64,000 bases of DNA from Astragalus membranaceus. Taxonomy: Eukaryota > Streptophyta > Magnoliopsida > Fabales > Fabaceae. Where the stretch lies: contig CM076854.1 of NCBI GenBank assembly GCA_039519185.1, forward strand, positions 160,819,434 through 160,883,433. Direction: 5' to 3'. The notes under the pieces are model-generated. The model saw only the letters and a program-made list of their open reading frames with translations. It made no database searches and had not been told where the DNA came from. The position numbers and the translations under genes were made by a program. Positions 55,101 through 64,000 of this stretch are shown in pieces; position 1 is the first letter of the stretch, and every line of letters begins with the position of its first letter.

Positions 55101-55625
55101 ATTGTGCAAAAGATGGTGGTAACCTATAATGATTGGCACCAGATGCTCCCCTTTGCCCTGCATGGTTACAGAACCTCAGTACGCACCTCAACAGGGGCAA
55201 CCCCTTACTCCCTGGTTTACGGGTCAGAGGCAGTTCTCCCCATCGAGGTTGAAATACCATCCCTGCGGGTGTTAATAGAGACAAAACTTGATGAAGCAGA
55301 ATGGGTTCGGTCTCGTCTTGACCAGTTGAATCTCATTGATGAAAAACGGGTGGCCGCAATGTGTCATGGACAGTTGTACCAACAGAGGATGAGGAGGGCT
55401 TTTGACAAGAAAGTCCGTCCTCGTGAATTTCAAGAAGGAGATCTTGTGCTCAAGCAGATCTTGCCGATTCAGACAGACTCTAGGGGCAAATGGGCTCCCA
55501 AATATGAAGGACCTTATGTGGTGAAGAAGGCATTCTCAGGAGGAGCTTTAATTCTGGCAAACATGGACGGAGATGAGATCCCAAATCCAGTGAACTCAGA
55601 TGTGGTCAAGAAGTATTATGCCTAG
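52175..55625 (+). pseudogene. T13 pol: RT, RNase H, second RNase H, integrase
   Basis: One frame broken by TAG at 52650-52652, in the RT N-terminal region. RT blocks: IVPVPKKDGKVRMCVDYRDL, FMDGYSGYNQIKMAPEDMEK, MPFGLRNAGATYQRAM; the catalytic box reads YVND (Asn codon 53004-53006) where YVDD is needed. RNase H: PLILYLTVLDNSMGCVLGQH, then connection GRIARWQMLLSEYD. Second, archaeal-type RNase H: RMLFDGASNMWGHGIGAVL, NIAEYEACILGIQAAL, YGDSALVVHQ. Integrase: zinc region HEGSFGVHSNGH...CHKCQ, core GMDIIGPIEPKASNGHRF, IITDNGSNLNSRMM and NGAVEAANKNIKK. Its C-terminal part EGDLVLKQILPIQTDSRGKW ends at TAG 55623-55625. The stop and the D-to-N change should abolish RT. Confidence 0.92.
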
Positions 55626-57221
55626 AAAAATAGACGAAAAAAGAGAAAGATAAGCCAAGGAAAAATCAGCTCGCTAGGTTGAAAACCCGCAAAGGGCGAC
55701 CTAGGCAAAATCAGAGCGGCCCGGTGGATTGAAAACCCGCAAAGGGCGATCCAGGCAAAAATTAGGGTCAGAAAACTTGGGCTTGAGAAAAGAAAAAGGC
55801 AATCAGCGCTCCAAAGGTTCGGATAAGGGGGTGATCAGTATTATGAGTATGGACGGTGGGCACCGTTACTACAGAGACGAAATCACGAGATTTGTTCCTT
55901 TTTGCTTGTATTTTTTGTAGTTTAAAAGAAAAATTGCAATGCACTTTCGATTGGCGTGACTTTCTACGCGTCCAATTTCTATATCAACAAAAGTCCAACT
56001 TTTCTTTCATATGTGTGCTTTTCGTGTCTCTGCTTTCATCTATTCAGTTTCTGTCAAAATAATAACTTTTATGATTGATGAAATCGAATTGCAAAACATG
56101 AGCACATTCAGAGCATTACAGGATTATTGCGAAATCTTTGAAAAAATACGGAAAGAAGTGATTCCCCAAGTGAATAAAATTGCGGAAAAGACAGTCATGA
56201 CGAACCAGTGTGCAATCCTCGCGGGATCGCCGTCCTGGAACAGCCTTCGCCCGACAGATCGAATTAACCAGCAAAAAGAGTGCCAAAGAAAAAACAAATA
56301 AGCAGAAAAAAGAAAGCTGCTTAAAGAAAGCAAGCAGAGTAAACAAAAACAAATAAGCAGAAAAAAGAAAGCTGCTTAAAGAAAACAAACAGAATAAACA
56401 AAACAAACAACAAAAAAGAAAATCACAGAAGACGGAACATAAAAGAACACAACATCTTCATTCATCATACCATCCATACCATTCGTCATCAAACAGTGGT
56501 GCATTACACTTTCAAATTCGCATCTCAGAAGAGCGAAGAATAACAAAAGAAAAAGAAGTGAATGAGGAATCAAACAGAAAAAGCATCCCACCAAAATCAA
56601 TTATTGCATTCATGTGCATCCAAATACCCAAATGCATGCATTTCATGCACCATCCAAGAAGTTGCTTCGGACCAGGGAGTCCCAAAAATCTCATTTTTTA
56701 GAAAATCACCATCAGCACCGAGTTAGTAAACTCCATCAGCACCGAGTTAGTAAACTCCATCAACCCAGGGTTAGTAAACCCCATCAACACAGAGTTAGTG
56801 AACTCCTTCCACAGATCACAACATCGTGTACGAGCACGCGATGGATCCATCAGACTTCGTTAAGTCCTTCGGATTAGTTGTGTCAGCCTAAGGCATAGCG
56901 TAAATCCATTGATCAAATCAGTTCCGGACCTGATGTTGATCGGCTGCTCGAAAAGGCCACCCCCAAAGCTCGGACTCGACCAGAGTTCGTTAGAAGGTTT
57001 TTTAGGCAGCCTCCGAATTCCCAATTTACCGCTTTTCCCAATTTACTGCTTTCCCGTTAATGCGACAAGTGTTAACCCCCCTTTTCTCAAAAGGAAGATA
57101 ACAAAAAGAAAATTTGAGCTTTTCTGGAGCGGACAAAATTAGTGTTATTTCTATATCTTTATTTCCATTTCACCAAAAAATATGAAAAGGCCAAGTCATA
57201 TTTCTTGACGAAATGTGAAAT
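55626..57221 (+). other. T13 3' untranslated region with tandem repeats
   Basis: No long coding frame over 1.6 kb. It contains three small tandem repeats: a 50-bp pair with GAAAACCCGCAAAGGGCGA at 55681 and 55731; an about 50-bp pair AACAAATAAGCAGAAAAAAG at about 56295 and 56346; and a 24-bp four-copy array at 56710-56805. Tandem repeats here are common in Ogre-type elements and can seed satellites. Confidence 0.8.
56710..56805. repeat. 24-bp tandem repeat, four copies
   Basis: CATCAGCACCGAGTTAGTAA plus ACTC starts at 56710, 56734, 56758 and 56782; the first two are identical and the last two diverged. Confidence 0.9.
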
Positions 57222-57234
57222 AAAGAGGGGCAGC
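57222..57234 (+). other. T13 polypurine tract
   Basis: AAAGAGGGGCAGC immediately before the 3' LTR start TGTAATACCC. Confidence 0.9.
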
Positions 57235-60200
57235 TGTAATACCCTAATTTTGTCCTATCCAAAAATAAGAAATTTTATTTATCTTTAATAAAAAATAATT
57301 ATTTTATTTTCATGCCATGTTTTATTTTATTTTAGTTTGCTACAAGTTTTAATCTTTGAAAAAATAATAATTAAGAGTATCAAAATAAAATAGGCAAAGG
57401 AGCATATGGGGGGTCTGTTAAAAAATATATAGAGGTGCAATTAGGATTGGGCCATCTAAAGCCCACTCCTCCACCAAACCTTAACCCAATTCGCCTAACC
57501 CATGTCCAAAACCTAACCCATGTCCAAAACCTAACCCATATCCAACCCATAACCCACAACCCAACTCACCAAAACCCTAAAATCTCTCCTCTTCTAACCC
57601 TAATTCGCATACCTCCCCCCTTAACCCTAAAATGTGTCCACATTCACTCTCCCCCTTAACCCAAAAGCCATCCACATTCATCCCCAAACCCTAGGAAAAA
57701 TTCGGCCACTTCCCTCTCTCCTAGCCTAGAAATCCGCCCCCACTCCCCTTTTCCCTCCTTAGAACTCACAATCCCACTCCCACACACTTCCCACTTCCCC
57801 ACATCTCCTTTCCCCATGCACCCCTCTTCCCTCTCCCCAACGGCTCTCTCTCTCTCTCTCCTTTCCCTCTTCTCACGTTTCCTCCTTTCACTCAAGCCTC
57901 TCACACATCACTTCTCACCAAACCCTAACACACACTTCCTCTTCTTTCTCCCACTCACACTCAACCCTTTCTTTCCCTCTCTCCCCTCCTACGACCCCTT
58001 TCTCTCTCTCTCATACACTCCCTCCACCTCTTTTCTCTCACACAACCTCCAAAGCACCACTCCCATCATCACCATCAAACCCTAGCCGTCTCCACCCCCC
58101 CTTCTCCATCTCCACACGTTTTCCTTTCACATCCTCTCATGAAATCACCATTTTTGTTGCTTCTTTCTCTCCTCTCCCACGAAATCGCCATCTTTGGGCA
58201 TCACCAACACAAGAAGCCGTTGGTCACTCAAAGGCTCGCGGATTCATCCAAGGGAACATGTTTTCCATTTCGTTTTTCTCAAGGTTAGCACACAAACGGA
58301 TATATACACAAGGTTTGGTAAAAAAAACGAAAGGCAAAGCACACCATTGGAAGTTCTTTTTTTTAGTATAAATATGGGTTATAGTTTTGTGGAAGAGGAG
58401 GTTTTGGGGGAGAAAAGGGAGTGAGGGTTCGAAATCTTGAAGATCCAGGAGCAAGGAAAAGAACGGTTCTGAAAGTTTCGTTGAAGCAGTGAGAGAGGGA
58501 GATTTCGTTTTCTTTTTTTTCTCCTCCATAAAATTTTCATAGCCTTTTTTTTGTATTCTGTTGTTGGTGGGAACGTGCTTCACAGTGTACAAGCCTCATA
58601 TTTGGTAATAATTTTATTTCTACTTCCTCTCCATTTTACTGTAAATGATGTTGTAAAATTTATTTGTTGTTTGCTATGATCCTTGTTATGATGTTATGAA
58701 ATTTTATTTGTTGCTTGCTCATATCTCCATGTCTCTTGGTAGTGATCATATAATACCCCTTAAAAAAGGGCTTATCACGTTTAATTAGTTTATTCCTCCA
58801 TAAGCGCATAAGGGCTCTAATTTTTGTTCATCAAATCCAAATATTTCCTTTTCTGTTTTTTTATGATAGCAAAAGAACCCCAAAAACAAAAAACATTTCC
58901 TAGTAATCATTAAAAGAGGGTATAGTCAAGACATTTCTTTTATTATCATTAAATAAACAAGTAAATTGATTTCATGTTTTTCTTTTATTTATTTATTTAT
59001 TCGTTTTTTTTAAAATCAAAAATTAACAAAAGAAAAAGTAAACAAATAAACTGATTTTTATGTTTTTCTTTTATTTATTTATTCGTTTTTTTAAAAATCA
59101 AAAATTAACAAAAGAAAAAGTAAACAAATAAACTGATTTTTATGTTTTTCTTTTATTTATTTATTCGTTTTTTTAAAAATCAAAAATTAACAAAAGAAAA
59201 AGTAAACAAATAAACTGATTTTTCTGTTTTTCTTTTATTTATTTATTTATTCGTTTTTTTTATTTAATCAAAAATTAACAAAAGAAAAAAGAGAACAAAA
59301 AATTTTTCCTTAGTAAAAAAGAGTGGTAAGTAAAACATTTTTAAAAAAAAACAAGTAAACTGTTATTTACACCCCCCAGGCTCAAGCATAAGGCCCTTTT
59401 TGTCACTTAAGCCCAGTTTCGCTAACTGGGCCCTCCCATGCGAATTGGGCCTATTTTTCACACCCCCCATTTTGATAACTTAACCCTCTCTGAGAGGGCC
59501 CAACATTTACACAGTCCATTAGAATTAATCCCTGATTTCTGCACCCCCTATTTCAAAACGCAACCCTTCTCACTGTTTACACCCCATTTTTAATAATACA
59601 GCCCTCCTTTTATTTGCACCCCCATTTTACTCTTGCATCCACTGTTTCTCCTTTAAAAAAAAATATATTTCCTTTCCCTACATAAATATTTTCTGACATC
59701 GAAAACAAATATTTTCAAACGTCGAAATCAACGAAAACACCTTTCAAAAACAAATCTTTTCAAACGTCGAAATCAAAATTAATCATCACTAATGGTCACT
59801 CGCGCCGTTGCCGTTTGATTGTGGGTGATGATTTCATTCCTGTGGGAGCTAGTAGTGTGGCCACTCTAAACCGTTGTTGTTTGGTCCTTACAAACGCTCT
59901 CCTTCAATTGTGAAAACCTTTTCAATGCTCAAAATAAAAACCGATTGTCATTAATCACCACTCGCGCCGTTGCCGTTTGGACGTTAATGATAATTCATTT
60001 TCATACGAGTTAGTAGTGCGACCACTCTAAACCATTGTTGTTTGGTCACTGCGAACGCTCAACCTCTTTGCGAAAAACTCCAAAAAGATTAAAAAACAAA
60101 ACCCTTTTAGAAAACCAGAACTACGTAGCTTTGAATTCTCCCTCGCACCGGGAGATACGTAGGAGCGGATATCCTCCGTCAAGCACAATAAACTAAAAAA

Positions 60201-60539
60201 AACAACAAACACTTTTGCCAAAAATAAAAATTTTCATTAAGTCTTTTCATTCTCTTTTCGAAAAAAGGGCAAACTTAAGTATTTTCCAAATCCGCACTTA
60301 AAACCACACATTTAATTAAAGGTTCCTTTCGGTAGAAAGGAGGCGTAGGGTGCTAAAACCTTCCCCATGCCTAACCGACCCCCGAACCCAAATTTTCCGG
60401 TTTTCCAAAAGGCCATCCGCTTTCCAAAAGGTTTTTCTTCAATATTTTCCTGATAAAAAAATATTGGTGGCGACTTCATTGATTTTCAAAAAGTTGTAAA
60501 CGAAGAAAGATTCCCTCAGGGACTTTTTCGGGCGCAACA
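57235..60539 (+). repeat. T13 3' LTR
   Basis: 3,305 bp, TGTAATACCCTAATTTTGTC to ...CGGGCGCAACA. Differences from the 5' LTR seen by eye: CT-run shorter by 4, ACG for ATG near 58329, C/T and T/G near 58543-58553, T/C near 58754, G/A near 59164, one extra A near 59660, C/A near 60142, one C fewer near 60325, and CA for TA at the end. Confidence 0.95.
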
Positions 60540-60715
60540 GTGATGGCGTAGTCGACGGAGATAAAAACGTTTTAATTTTGTTTAAATGAAATACGAAAGA
60601 GAGATGAAATGTTGGTGAAGAGAGACGTTATAATATGTATGTACTCTTAATCACGCCACTATTCTAAGTAAATTTGTGTTTAACGATACACAATAATAAG
60701 AGATGCTTCTTCCTC

Positions 60716-61110
60716 TAACCAAACTATTGAAAAGTTTGGTTCGTACAATACTAACCATAGGAATACGTTACTTCGGTTATTATTTCACTAACCAAACTAA
60801 TGAAATTTTTTGGTTAGTGAATTAATTAATAACCATCATTGTTCACTTATGTGGTTAATAACCTATATAACGATTGATTGCCTAGTATTTATGAATCACC
60901 ATAGTTCGCTGATTAGGTGGTTAGAGCTCTATAACCGAAGTTATGCTTTTCTATGGCAACCACTCGACTAACCGAAGTTACTTTATTCACTGGTTAGTCA
61001 ATATTAACCAATGTTACCAATGAAAGTGGTTAGTCAATGAAAGTGGTTAGTAAATATTACCAATGAAAGTGGTTAGTCAATATTAACCAATGTTACCAAT
61101 GAAAATAACC
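60716..61110. repeat. ACTAACCAAA / GGTTAGT repeat array
   Basis: Degenerate copies of the units seen at 41301-41423 (CTAACCAAACTATTGAAAAG with TTTGGTT; ACTAACCAAACTAATGAAAT), then a run of GTGGTTAGTCAATATTAACC- and TTACCAATGAAAGTGGTTAG-type units at 60990-61103. Before the Ogre insertion the two arrays were about 300 bp apart. Confidence 0.75.
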
Positions 61111-61851
61111 AAAATCCCATGATTAATGAGTTTCTAAAACTGTTCTTTTAATTGTTCCACTAAACTTGCTATACGGGTACTCAAAATTTAATGCGATTTT
61201 TTTAAGCATTTTTTAATTATTATAGTAATTTACCTCTATAACCCTTTAGTAACTATTACTAAACAAACACCAATTAGTACCATAAGTCATACTCATTTTA
61301 AGGGTACATTGGTATATAGGCATTAAAAGAAAGTCATTTCACCACCTCTAAACAGCTACAAATAGCGTGTGTATATATGTCCAAGAGCCAAAAAGAAGTT
61401 CAAACACTGTCATAAGAAATCTACAAAAATTTACGAAAAGGAATATTGCTTATGATGGCCCATTTTCTATGTGAATAACTTACAATGTTAATACCCTACT
61501 ATCCAAAGACCATGAATGAACCTTTTATGGTGGCACCATTTCCGTCAACATGGTCTAGGACCAAACCACACATGAGACATCTAAGACATAAAGCAATCCC
61601 TATTACCCATTTACAAAGCAACCATCAAGGAACCTCACCGAGAAATGCAATTTGTAAAAGAAAAATACATCGGAAATATGTTAGGCTTGCTAACAGTGTG
61701 ACAAATATAACCTTGCTCAGGTGCTTGGACAATCAAACCTAACTCCTACGTGTTTTTCTAATAAATTTCTGCACGCTAAATCAATTTTTAAAATTTTTTA
61801 AATTAAAAGATAACAGATAGAAGAGACATCTATATAAAACACACCTATATC
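61111..61851. other. AT-rich host DNA
   Basis: Nothing firm. An 85-residue frame at 61485-61742 has no recognisable domain and no supporting signals. Confidence 0.4.
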
Positions 61852-62017
61852 TCATTTAATTGATGTTGGCACTTCAAAGTTCCTAGGAGAAGATCCGTAC
61901 ATGAAATCCCCACCATCAAGTGAAGATTTTATCTTTCTTCTTCTTCGGGCAGCAATATGTATCACTGCTTCCACATTTCGAGATGCCTCATCATAACTGC
62001 CGCCAAAACTTTGTATC
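61852..62017 (-). CDS. Terminal exon of an unidentified host gene
   Basis: Minus strand, 166 nt: splice acceptor TTAATAG| before 62017, then IQSFGGSYDEASRNVEAVIH and further AARRRRKIK, ending with VPTSIK and TGA at 61852-61854. The one-base codon remainder at its start fits the two-base remainder of the upstream exon (62263-62321), giving an Arg codon across the intron. The translation is dense and protein-like, with a basic AARRRRKIK stretch. I do not recognise the family. Expression is doubtful because the upstream part is cut by T14. Confidence 0.6.
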
Positions 62018-62262
62018 CTATTAATTTACATGTTTCTCAATTCATATTACTCTAGTTCTAATCCTTTGCAAGAAGTCCTAAATATGTTGCGGATAAAGTG
62101 AAGTTTTGTTAGCTTGCATTCATATAGTTCAAACGAATTTTAAAGAAAAGAGGAAAATATAAAAATAACCTTGAAACTGATAGAAATATTAATGTTTCAT
62201 GTCAGTCAATTTCAATCACAAACAAATTGATAGAAATATCATCAACAAACATACTCATTTAC

Positions 62263-62321
62263 CTCGGTGTGGGTGTCATAACACTCAATTGTTTTGCAAG
62301 GAAATCATCATCAGTGCTCAT
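62263..62321 (-). CDS. Penultimate exon (partial) of the same host gene
   Basis: Minus strand, MSTDDDFLAKQLSVMTPTPR ends in a good donor CCGAG|GTAAAT at 62263/62262; the intron to 62018 is 245 bp. The Met at 62321 is probably internal, not the start: the sequence before it is replaced three bases upstream by the T14 LTR end (62325). The gene is thus split or truncated here. Confidence 0.55.
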
Positions 62322-62324
62322 ATC

Positions 62325-63084
62325 TGTTGGTGTATATGATGAATTGTGGTGGTGTAGATAGCAAAAAAAGGCCCAGAATTGTAAAACAAAACTGACCCAA
62401 TCTTTTAATTGTTTCAGGTACTTGCACATAAGGTTTTGGGCTTTCTACCCGAACCCAATACAAACAATAGAGAAGGGTTAATTTCAACGAAACCCTAGAT
62501 TTGTGCCTCACACGTAATTTTCCTTCTCTCTCTATCTTCGTTCTTTTCCTCTCTGGCTTATCTCTACGAAGAACAAAAACCCTAACGTTTTCCCTTCTGA
62601 TTTCTTCTCTGTCTTGCAGGTTTTGAAACAACAAGCAAATGTTTGTTGAATCACAGCATGGAGATGAACACGGATCGTAAAAGGAAGCGTTGTTGTTTGA
62701 AGATTGAGCGCAGAAAAGGAACGAAGATGAGAGGTGGACGAAGACACAGGCGAAGTGAAGGAGAAGAAGAACGAACAAGATTGTTGCAAGGACTGTAAAA
62801 TTCTCTTCTATTTTCTGTATATCATTCACTGTGTATCTCATTCATGTTGTTCTGTGTACATACATGTATTATATTTATAGAAGTGATTTGGGTTTGTTAA
62901 TCTGGGTTAGTTACACTAACAACCCAGCTAATCTTCTAAACAGTTTTCCTAACAACTTGTAACAGATTCTGTTTTTTGTTTACAAATGGTCATTTTGACC
63001 TAGATTTGCAAAACCCTAATTTCTTACAATCAACTGTATTTCAGTAAATAGGTAAAGTACAGTAAACAGAATTACAAGTCGACA
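62325..63084 (-). mobile_element. T14: LTR of a minus-strand copia element (candidate)
   Basis: On the minus strand it starts TGTCGACTTGTAATTCTG next to a polypurine tract and may end ...ATATACACCAACA at 62325 (760 bp). It has a good minus-strand TATA box (CTATAAATATAA, about 62871-62882) followed by a CT-rich leader-like stretch, as in an LTR promoter. The left border is chosen because host exon sequence starts right after it; a shorter LTR ending near 62782 is possible. The frame 62311-62841 inside is not gene-like. Confidence 0.55.
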
Positions 63085-63125
63085 CTCCTCCTTAATTCTT
63101 TTCCTCGAAGGAAACCAGTCCCAGG
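63085..63125 (-). other. T14 polypurine tract and internal remnant
   Basis: Minus strand CGAGGAAAAGAATTAAGGAG followed by GAG next to the LTR start, typical of copia elements. Only 41 bp remain before the T15 LTR. Confidence 0.6.
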
Positions 63126-63530
63126 TGTCATACCCTAATTTTGTCCAGCTAATTAAAAAAAAATCCAAAAAAAGTTTTTCGCGTATATTTGATTCCTAAT
63201 CCCTCGAATAGGTCATTTTGCGCTAATTTACTAATTTTGCGTTGTTATTACTTTTTTTAGTGGTTAAACAAAAATTAAAAAATATGCTAACACAAAAAAT
63301 TACATAGTAGATTTAATTTATTTTTCTTGTTACAATATCTTTAATTAGAAAACGAAAATAAAAAATAAAATAGATAAGAAATAATACAAATTACAAAAGA
63401 AAATAAGAAAAGGGAGGTGCAATAAAAAATTATTATTACAAAAAAGGAGAATGTCAATGTACATGACTTGGCCCAAGAATGCCAAAGTTACAAAAATACA
63501 AAAATAAATCAAGTACCCAAAACTGCAGCT

Positions 63531-63885
63531 ACTTTGCAAAGGTGATTTCTCTCTCTTCAGACATTATTTCGACGATCCGAACGGTGAAAGTGAAGATGAA
63601 TGTCTCAAAAACCTTCTGGCAAAAAACGAAAACGATCCAACGGTTAACGAATCCAGAATCACACTTGTACGGTGGCTGGTTTGAGAAAAACGGGAGTTGT
63701 TTTTTCTACTTTTGCGAAGGCAATTTCTCTCTCCTCAGAACTCATTTCGACGATCCGAACGGTAGAAGTGAAGATGGATGTCTCATGAACCTGGTGTCAA
63801 AAACCAACGATGATCCAACGATTAACGAATTCGGAATCACACTGTTACAGGAGCTGGTTTAAGGAAAACGGGAATGACTTTCTCT
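63531..63885. repeat. 178-bp diverged tandem duplication in T15
   Basis: TTTCGACGATCCGAACGGT occurs at 63567 and 63745, and the flanks match with scattered changes (GATCCAACGGTTAACGAATC versus GATCCAACGATTAACGAATT; AAAACGGGAGTT versus AAAACGGGAATG). Confidence 0.85.
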
Positions 63886-63940
63886 ATCTTATTTTAGTCC
63901 CACATTGCTTGGGAGAAGCAAGAACTGCCTAGCATTTGGC

Positions 63941-63948
63941 TATAAAAG
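63941..63948 (+). promoter_or_regulatory. T15 LTR TATA box
   Basis: TATAAAAG in GGCTATAAAAGAGG, about 815 bp into the LTR; probably the U3 promoter of the element. Confidence 0.6.
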
Positions 63949-64000
63949 AGGTTGAGATGCAAAGACTATGGACATGGGTGATTGATGGGGTAAGTTATCT

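Larger units (their letters stand above)
41483..60539 (+). mobile_element. T13: complete Ogre-type Ty3/gypsy retrotransposon
   Basis: 19,057 bp, bounded by 3.3-kb LTRs and a perfect 5-bp target duplication GTGAT (41478-41482; 60540-60544). Order: 5' LTR, PBS, 1.1-kb leader, extra ORF1, gag, protease with G-patch, intron, RT-RNase H-second RNase H-integrase, 3' untranslated region with tandem repeats, PPT, 3' LTR. Large size, ORF1 upstream of gag, the intron between pro and RT, and the second RNase H are the hallmarks of Ogre elements (Tat lineage) known from legumes. LTRs differ by about 7 substitutions and 3 short indels by eye (about 0.2%), indicating a very recent insertion. Coding lesions (see gag, pro and pol) suggest it is not autonomous. 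Confidence 0.95.
63126..64000 (+). mobile_element. T15: start of a second Ogre-like LTR (runs off the window)
   Basis: TGTCATACCCTAATTTTGTC at 63126 is nearly the same as the T13 LTR start TGTAATACCCTAATTTTGTC; after that the two diverge. A TATA box TATAAAAG at 63941-63948 follows a CCCACATTGCTTGGGAGA block, a typical plant LTR promoter. It contains a 178-bp diverged tandem duplication. The frames at 63345-63539 and 63479-63862 come from the duplication and low-complexity DNA. Confidence 0.7.

Noticed and set aside
61485..61742. 85-residue plus-strand frame
   Set aside because: No domain, no promoter or splice support; AT-rich surroundings.
62311..62841. 176-residue minus-strand frame
   Set aside because: Lies inside the putative T14 LTR leader; hydrophobic start and no domain; the exon in a different register at its end is better supported by splice sites.
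1..64000. CRISPR array, tRNA or rRNA genes, bacterial operons
   Set aside because: Repeats seen are contiguous tandems or LTRs without unique equal-length spacers; no tRNA cloverleaf with conserved boxes or rRNA core was found by reading both strands, though a tRNAscan run would be needed to exclude tRNAs fully.

Overview
The window is nuclear DNA of a flowering plant, most likely a legume. The evidence is the stack of LTR retrotransposons (Ty1/copia, Athila-like, Tat-type and Ogre-type Ty3/gypsy), plant DNA transposons (CACTA, hAT, Mutator-like), AT-rich non-coding DNA with microsatellites, and host coding traces with introns. The legume assignment is an inference, mainly from the Ogre-type element and the general look of the repeats. 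No bacterial, organellar or CRISPR features were seen.

Layout. 0.2-3.7 kb: wrecked minus-strand Ty3/gypsy element (T1) with a gag frame, a 4 x 78-bp tandem repeat and a 182-bp inverted LTR duplication. 4.3-5.4 kb: complete non-autonomous Mutator-like element (T2) with 9-bp target duplication. 6.0-12.0 kb: plus-strand Tat-type gypsy deletion derivative (T3) with an antisense ORF; a ribosomal protein L4 pseudogene fragment follows. 12.5-20.4 kb: plus-strand copia element (T4), split by a 2.7-kb solo LTR (T5) with perfect 5-bp target duplications. 20.4-26.5 kb: minus-strand relative of T3 (T6), carrying pro, RT, RNase H, integrase and its own antisense ORF. 26.5-28.8 kb: fragments of an Athila-like element (T7) and of another T3/T6-family LTR (T8). 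29.1-30.1 kb: the one intact host gene, an NDR1/HIN1-like (LEA-2) membrane protein with TATA box and poly(A) signal. 30.6-33.8 kb: minus-strand Athila-like gag, PBS and LTR (T9). 33.9-40.1 kb: plus-strand copia element (T10) interrupted by a CACTA element (T11) and a hAT element (T12), each with clean target duplications. 41.48-60.54 kb: a complete 19-kb Ogre-type element (T13). 60.5-64 kb: host DNA with a GGTTAGT/ACTAACC repeat array, two terminal exons of an unidentified gene cut by a copia LTR (T14), and the start of a second Ogre-like LTR (T15).

How the parts relate. T13 is the centrepiece. Its 3.3-kb LTRs differ by about 7 substitutions and 3 short indels by eye, and it has a 5-bp target duplication (GTGAT), PBS, PPT, an extra ORF upstream of gag, and gag and pro (with G-patch) in one frame. 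A 193-bp intron candidate rejoins pro to RT/RNase H/integrase in frame. It nevertheless carries two in-frame TAG codons and a YVND instead of YVDD reverse transcriptase box, so it is probably not autonomous. T3 and T6 both keep a homologous coiled-coil ORF on the strand opposite their pol genes, just inside the 3' LTR. All coordinates are by hand reading; percent identities and counts are by eye.
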